Assembly (NCBI GenBank): GCA_002421475.1
Contig: DIJW01000088.1
Coordinates: 4,193 to 13,228, forward strand
Source of the DNA: Thiomicrospira sp. UBA5634
Lineage (GTDB): Bacteria; Pseudomonadota; Gammaproteobacteria; Thiomicrospirales; Thiomicrospiraceae
DNA: 9,036 bases
Direction: 5' to 3'
A model generated the notes under the pieces. That model was not told where the DNA came from. It saw nothing but the letters and a program-made list of their open reading frames with translations, and did not search any database. The position numbers were made by a program, and so were the translations under genes. Shown in pieces: positions 6,044 to 9,036 of this stretch (position 1 is its first letter; the number at the start of each line of letters is the position of its first letter).

Positions 6044-7900
6044 CTATCGTTTTTCGATCTGTTCGACATTACGTACAGCACCAAAGGCTGCACTGGTTGT
6101 CATCGCAGCATAAGCTCGCAAAGCCGGAGTTACGCGGCGTTCACGTGGCAATACTGGCTTCCAGGCCTGGTGCCCTTTCTGCTCCATCTTTTGACGGCGT
6201 TGTGACAATTCATAATCAGAGACTGCAACGTTAATGGTGCGATTAGGGATATCAATTTCAATAATATCTCCTGGCTCAATCAAACCAATATTGCCACCTT
6301 CTGCGGCTTCGGGTGAAGCATGACCAATAGACAAACCAGAAGTGCCACCTGAAAAACGTCCATCGGTTAATAATGCACAAGCCTTACCCAAGCCTTTGGA
6401 TTTTAAATAGCTGGTTGGGTACAACATTTCTTGCATTCCGGGGCCACCCTTTGGTCCTTCATAACGAATAATTACCACTTCACCGGCTTGAACTTCATTG
6501 CCCAAAATCCCTGCAACTGCTGCATCCTGACTTTCATAAATACGAGCTGGACCACTAAATTTAAAAATTTCTTCATCGACACCCGCCGTTTTAACAATAC
6601 AGCCATCTTGAGCAATATTACCGAACAATACCGCTAATCCACCGTCTTTGGTATAGGCATGTTCAACTGAACGGATGCAACCGTTTTCATCATCGGTATC
6701 AAGATCTTTCCAACGTTTACTTTGACTGAATGCTTGCGTTGTACGCACATTACCCGGAGCAGCTTTAAAGAAAGTCTGAACCGCTTCAGATGGATTACGC
6801 GTAATATCCCACAACTCAATTGCGGCACCCAAAGTCGAAGCATGCACCGTAAAGGTATTTGGATCAATCAAACCGCCGCGATCCAGCTCACCTAACAAAC
6901 GCATAATGCCACCTGCACGGTGGACATCTTCCATATGATATATTTTTGAGTTTGGCGCGACCTTTGATAAACAAGGAACTTTACGCGAAATTGCATCAAT
7001 ATCTGCCATCGTAAACTTAACATCCGCTTCATGTGCGACGGCCAATAAATGTAAAACAGTATTAGTTGATCCACCCATAGCAACATCCAATGCCACTGCA
7101 TTTTGGAACGCAGAAAATGTTGCAATTGAGCGTGGTAACACACGATCATCGTCCTGCTCATAATACTGTTTGGTAATTTCAACTATTCTGCGACCAGCTT
7201 CTTCAAACAAATGTTTTCGATCAGCATGTGTGGCTAAAACCGAACCGTTTCCGGGCAAGGCAACACCTAAGGCTTCCGCCAAACAGTTCATTGAGTTCGC
7301 CGTAAACATACCTGAGCATGAACCACAGGTTGGGCAAGCTGAAATTTCGACATCTTCCACGTCTTGATCTGAACATTTGTCATCCGCAGCCATAACCATC
7401 GCATCAACCAAATCTAACTTGATTTCTTGGCCTCCCAAAACCGTCTTCCCTGATTCCATCGGCCCGCCCGATACAAAAATAGTCGGAATATTGAGTCGCA
7501 TTGCAGCCATCAACATACCCGGAGTAATTTTGTCACAGTTAGAGATACACACTAATGCATCAGCGCAATGAGCATTAACCATATATTCAACAGAATCGGC
7601 GATCAGTTCGCGAGAAGGCAGAGAATACAACATACCGTCGTGTCCCATGGCAATCCCATCGTCCACCGCGATGGTATTAAACTCTTTGGCTATACCACCA
7701 GCTTGCTCAATCACGCGCGCGACCAGCTGCCCCATATCTTTTAAATGCACATGTCCCGGTACGAACTGGGTAAACGAGTTAGCAATCGCAATAATCGGTT
7801 TACCAAAATCTTCTGAATTCATGCCTGTGGCGCGCCACAAGGCACGTGCGCCTGCCATATTACGACCATGAGTGCTGGTTCTTGAACGATAAACGGGCAT
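6044..7900 (-). CDS. ilvD: Dihydroxy-acid dehydratase
   Basis: Dehydrates 2,3-dihydroxy-isovalerate and 2,3-dihydroxy-3-methylvalerate to the keto acids that precede valine and isoleucine. It is an iron-sulfur enzyme of the cytoplasm. The 618-aa product matches E. coli IlvD (616 aa) in length and closely in sequence from [22 protein letters not shown] onward. Key motifs are [15 protein letters not shown] (about 41-55), the metal site [12 protein letters not shown] (about 79-90), [11 protein letters not shown] with Cys122 and the lysine that is carbamylated in the family, and [15 protein letters not shown] with Cys195. [13 protein letters not shown] and [16 protein letters not shown] lie near the C-terminus. 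AAGGAG is 6 nt before the ATG, supporting the start. It is divergent from argA and followed by the terB-like gene. One CCAGGCCTGG copy lies in its 3' part. Confidence 0.97.
   Translation of the reverse strand: MPVYRSRTSTHGRNMAGARALWRATGMNSEDFGKPIIAIANSFTQFVPGHVHLKDMGQLVARVIEQAGGIAKEFNTIAVDDGIAMGHDGMLYSLPSRELIADSVEYMVNAHCADALVCISNCDKITPGMLMAAMRLNIPTIFVSGGPMESGKTVLGGQEIKLDLVDAMVMAADDKCSDQDVEDVEISACPTCGSCSGMFTANSMNCLAEALGVALPGNGSVLATHADRKHLFEEAGRRIVEITKQYYEQDDDRVLPRSIATFSAFQNAVALDVAMGGSTNTVLHLLAVAHEADVKFTMADIDAISRKVPCLSKVAPNSKIYHMEDVHRAGGIMRLLGELDRGGLIDPNTFTVHASTLGAAIELWDITRNPSEAVQTFFKAAPGNVRTTQAFSQSKRWKDLDTDDENGCIRSVEHAYTKDGGLAVLFGNIAQDGCIVKTAGVDEEIFKFSGPARIYESQDAAVAGILGNEVQAGEVVIIRYEGPKGGPGMQEMLYPTSYLKSKGLGKACALLTDGRFSGGTSGLSIGHASPEAAEGGNIGLIEPGDIIEIDIPNRTINVAVSDYELSQRRQKMEQKGHQAWKPVLPRERRVTPALRAYAAMTTSAAFGAVRNVEQIEKR
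6161..6170. repeat. CCAGGCCTGG palindrome, copy 3 (in ilvD)
   Basis: Identical 10-mer, read on the ilvD strand as H-Q-A-W-K, a third reading frame. By eye, every AGGCCT hexamer in the window lies inside one of these three copies. Confidence 0.6.
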
Positions 7901-7963
7901 AATGAACTCCTTAAAACAATAATTTCAGCCCCTTGCGAAGTTTCCCCACTGCAAACGGCCATT

Positions 7964-7972
7964 TGTTATACT
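7964..7972 (+). promoter_or_regulatory. Candidate extended -10 promoter of argA
   Basis: TGTTATACT fits the extended -10 form (TG-n-TATACT), 34 bp upstream of the argA ATG at 8007, and would give a leader of about 28 nt. No clear -35 is seen, which extended -10 promoters can tolerate. An AT-rich imperfect palindrome (AAATTATTAATATTT, 7977-7991) follows. It could be an operator but does not match the ArgR box well. No convincing ilvD promoter was recognised on the opposite strand of this 106-bp gap. Confidence 0.4.
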
Positions 7973-8006
7973 TGCTAAATTATTAATATTTTCTCATAAC
8001 TACCCT

Positions 8007-9036
8007 ATGCCGATGAAACAATCTGAAGCCGATTTTCTCCACAGCTTGCGCCAATCTTCCGGCTATATCCATTTACATCGCGGTAAGCTGTGTGTGATAT
8101 ACATTCCCGGCGAATTGATTCTGCATGAAACCCATCTCAAGCAACTCGCTGAAGACTTAGCTTTATTGCATACCCTTGGCTTAAAAATGGTATTGGTAAT
8201 GGGCGCCACCCCGCAGATTGACGCAGCATTAGCCTTGGCAAACATTGATTGGCAAAGTCATCAGCAATTTCGTATTACCTCAGCTGACATGTTGCCTGTG
8301 TTACAACAAACGCTGGGAAAAGTTCGTAGCCAACTTGAAGCGGCTTTTAGCCGTCAACAACCGATTGATGACCAACCGCTAAGCTTATGCTCTGGTAACT
8401 GGGTGACGGCGCAACCTAAGGGCGTAATTGATGGCGTTGATTTTCAATATACCGGCCAAACTCGCAAAATTAATCAAGCCGCAATACGCGCTATTTTAGA
8501 CTCCGGTCAAGTAGTGTTACTCACACCGCTTGCTTACTCATTAACCGGTGAAGTTTTTAACCTAAACACCCTTGAGCAAGCCTGCAGTGTTGCAAGTAAA
8601 CTGCAAGCGGATAAGTTAATGATTTTCACCAACCATGAACAAATCGCTGGCTTGCCTCACCAGTTAAGTCTTAAAGAACTGAAACAAACGTCTGCCCAAA
8701 ATCATGCGCAGGAATTATTGTTTGAACAACTGCATAACCATGCGGCACAAATCAAACGCATTCATTTAATGAACGAATCGCACCCCAGCAGCTTATTGTT
8801 AGAACTGTTTAGTCGCGACGGCATGGGTACTTTAATTTTCAGTGATCGTTACCATCAAATTCGCCGCGCAACCATTGATGATGTCAGTGGTATTTTGGAT
8901 TTAATCGCCCCTTTGGAAGCGCAAGGCAAGCTTGTAAAGCGCTCGCGTGAACGCCTAGAGCTTGAAATAAATAATTTTAGTGTCATTGAACGTGATCAAC
9001 ATATTATCGGTTGCGCGGCACTTTACCCTTATGAAA
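8007..9036 (+). CDS. argA: N-acetylglutamate synthase, C-terminus cut by window edge
   Basis: Catalyses the first step of arginine synthesis, acetyl-CoA plus glutamate to N-acetylglutamate. The reading frame from ATG at 8007 stays open for 343 codons to the window end. Its first part resembles the amino-acid-kinase-like (regulatory, arginine-binding) domain of classical ArgA, with SGYIHLHRGKLCVIYIPGEL near residues 18-37, VLVMGATPQID (about 62-72) and FRITSADML (about 88-96). ELFSRDGMGTLI (about 266-277) leads into the GNAT domain, IRRATIDDVSGILDLI, which is incomplete. E. coli ArgA is 443 aa, so about 100 residues are missing. The start has no good Shine-Dalgarno sequence, and a second ATG two codons on (8013) is possible. 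It is divergent from ilvD. Confidence 0.93.
   Translation, partial: MPMKQSEADFLHSLRQSSGYIHLHRGKLCVIYIPGELILHETHLKQLAEDLALLHTLGLKMVLVMGATPQIDAALALANIDWQSHQQFRITSADMLPVLQQTLGKVRSQLEAAFSRQQPIDDQPLSLCSGNWVTAQPKGVIDGVDFQYTGQTRKINQAAIRAILDSGQVVLLTPLAYSLTGEVFNLNTLEQACSVASKLQADKLMIFTNHEQIAGLPHQLSLKELKQTSAQNHAQELLFEQLHNHAAQIKRIHLMNESHPSSLLLELFSRDGMGTLIFSDRYHQIRRATIDDVSGILDLIAPLEAQGKLVKRSRERLELEINNFSVIERDQHIIGCAALYPYE

Noticed and set aside
6431..7871. Several short open frames on both strands inside ilvD
   Set aside because: All are shadows of a full-length, highly conserved ilvD.
7977..7991. AT-rich imperfect palindrome near argA as an ArgR box
   Set aside because: It lacks the TGAAT/ATTCA half-sites; AT-rich dyads are expected by chance here.
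1..9036. Search for mobile elements, CRISPR arrays, defence genes, toxin-antitoxin pairs, tRNA or rRNA
   Set aside because: No transposase, integrase, direct-repeat array, nuclease or defence motif, or RNA gene was seen; genes are intact and closely packed apart from the two cut by the window edges.

Overview
The window looks like chromosomal DNA from a moderately AT-rich gammaproteobacterium that oxidises reduced sulfur. Two lines of evidence point there: a compact soxXYZA cluster (periplasmic thiosulfate oxidation), and housekeeping genes of clearly gammaproteobacterial type, namely IlvD very close to the E. coli protein, a fused kinase-like/GNAT ArgA, and a BepA-like M48-TPR protease. A sox set split in this way recalls the Thiomicrospira/Hydrogenovibrio group of Thiotrichales, but that placement is inference.

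Layout. Positions 1-1689 hold a minus-strand run transcribed in the order tusA-like sulfurtransferase, galU, pgi. The genes are 21 and 30 bp apart and pgi runs off the left edge. Divergent from it, at 1759-3147 on the plus strand, is a secreted M48 metalloprotease with a TPR tail (BepA/YfgC type). After a 181-bp gap with a strong Shine-Dalgarno sequence come soxX, soxY, soxZ and soxA (3329-5536, plus strand). A perfect 13-bp hairpin separates soxZ from soxA, and a bidirectional terminator closes the cluster at 5551-5591. Convergent to it on the minus strand are ilvD (6044-7900) and, five bases downstream of it, a TerB-like protein (5640-6038). Divergent from ilvD is argA (from 8007, plus strand), cut by the right edge.

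How the genes work together. SoxAX (c-type cytochromes) would couple thiosulfate to the C-terminal cysteine of SoxY, which is carried by the SoxYZ complex. The hydrolase SoxB and the sulfane dehydrogenase SoxCD are not in the window and would have to be encoded elsewhere. The TusA-like protein is a possible cytoplasmic sulfur carrier, but it sits in an operon with sugar-nucleotide and hexose-phosphate genes. IlvD and ArgA serve branched-chain amino acid and arginine synthesis.

No mobile element, CRISPR array, phage gene, toxin-antitoxin pair, tRNA or rRNA was seen, and no gap between genes exceeds about 181 bp. The gene content is mostly ordinary. The least ordinary signals are at DNA level: the 10-bp palindrome CCAGGCCTGG occurs three times, in three different genes and three different reading frames, and the soxZ-soxA hairpin lacks a U-tract.
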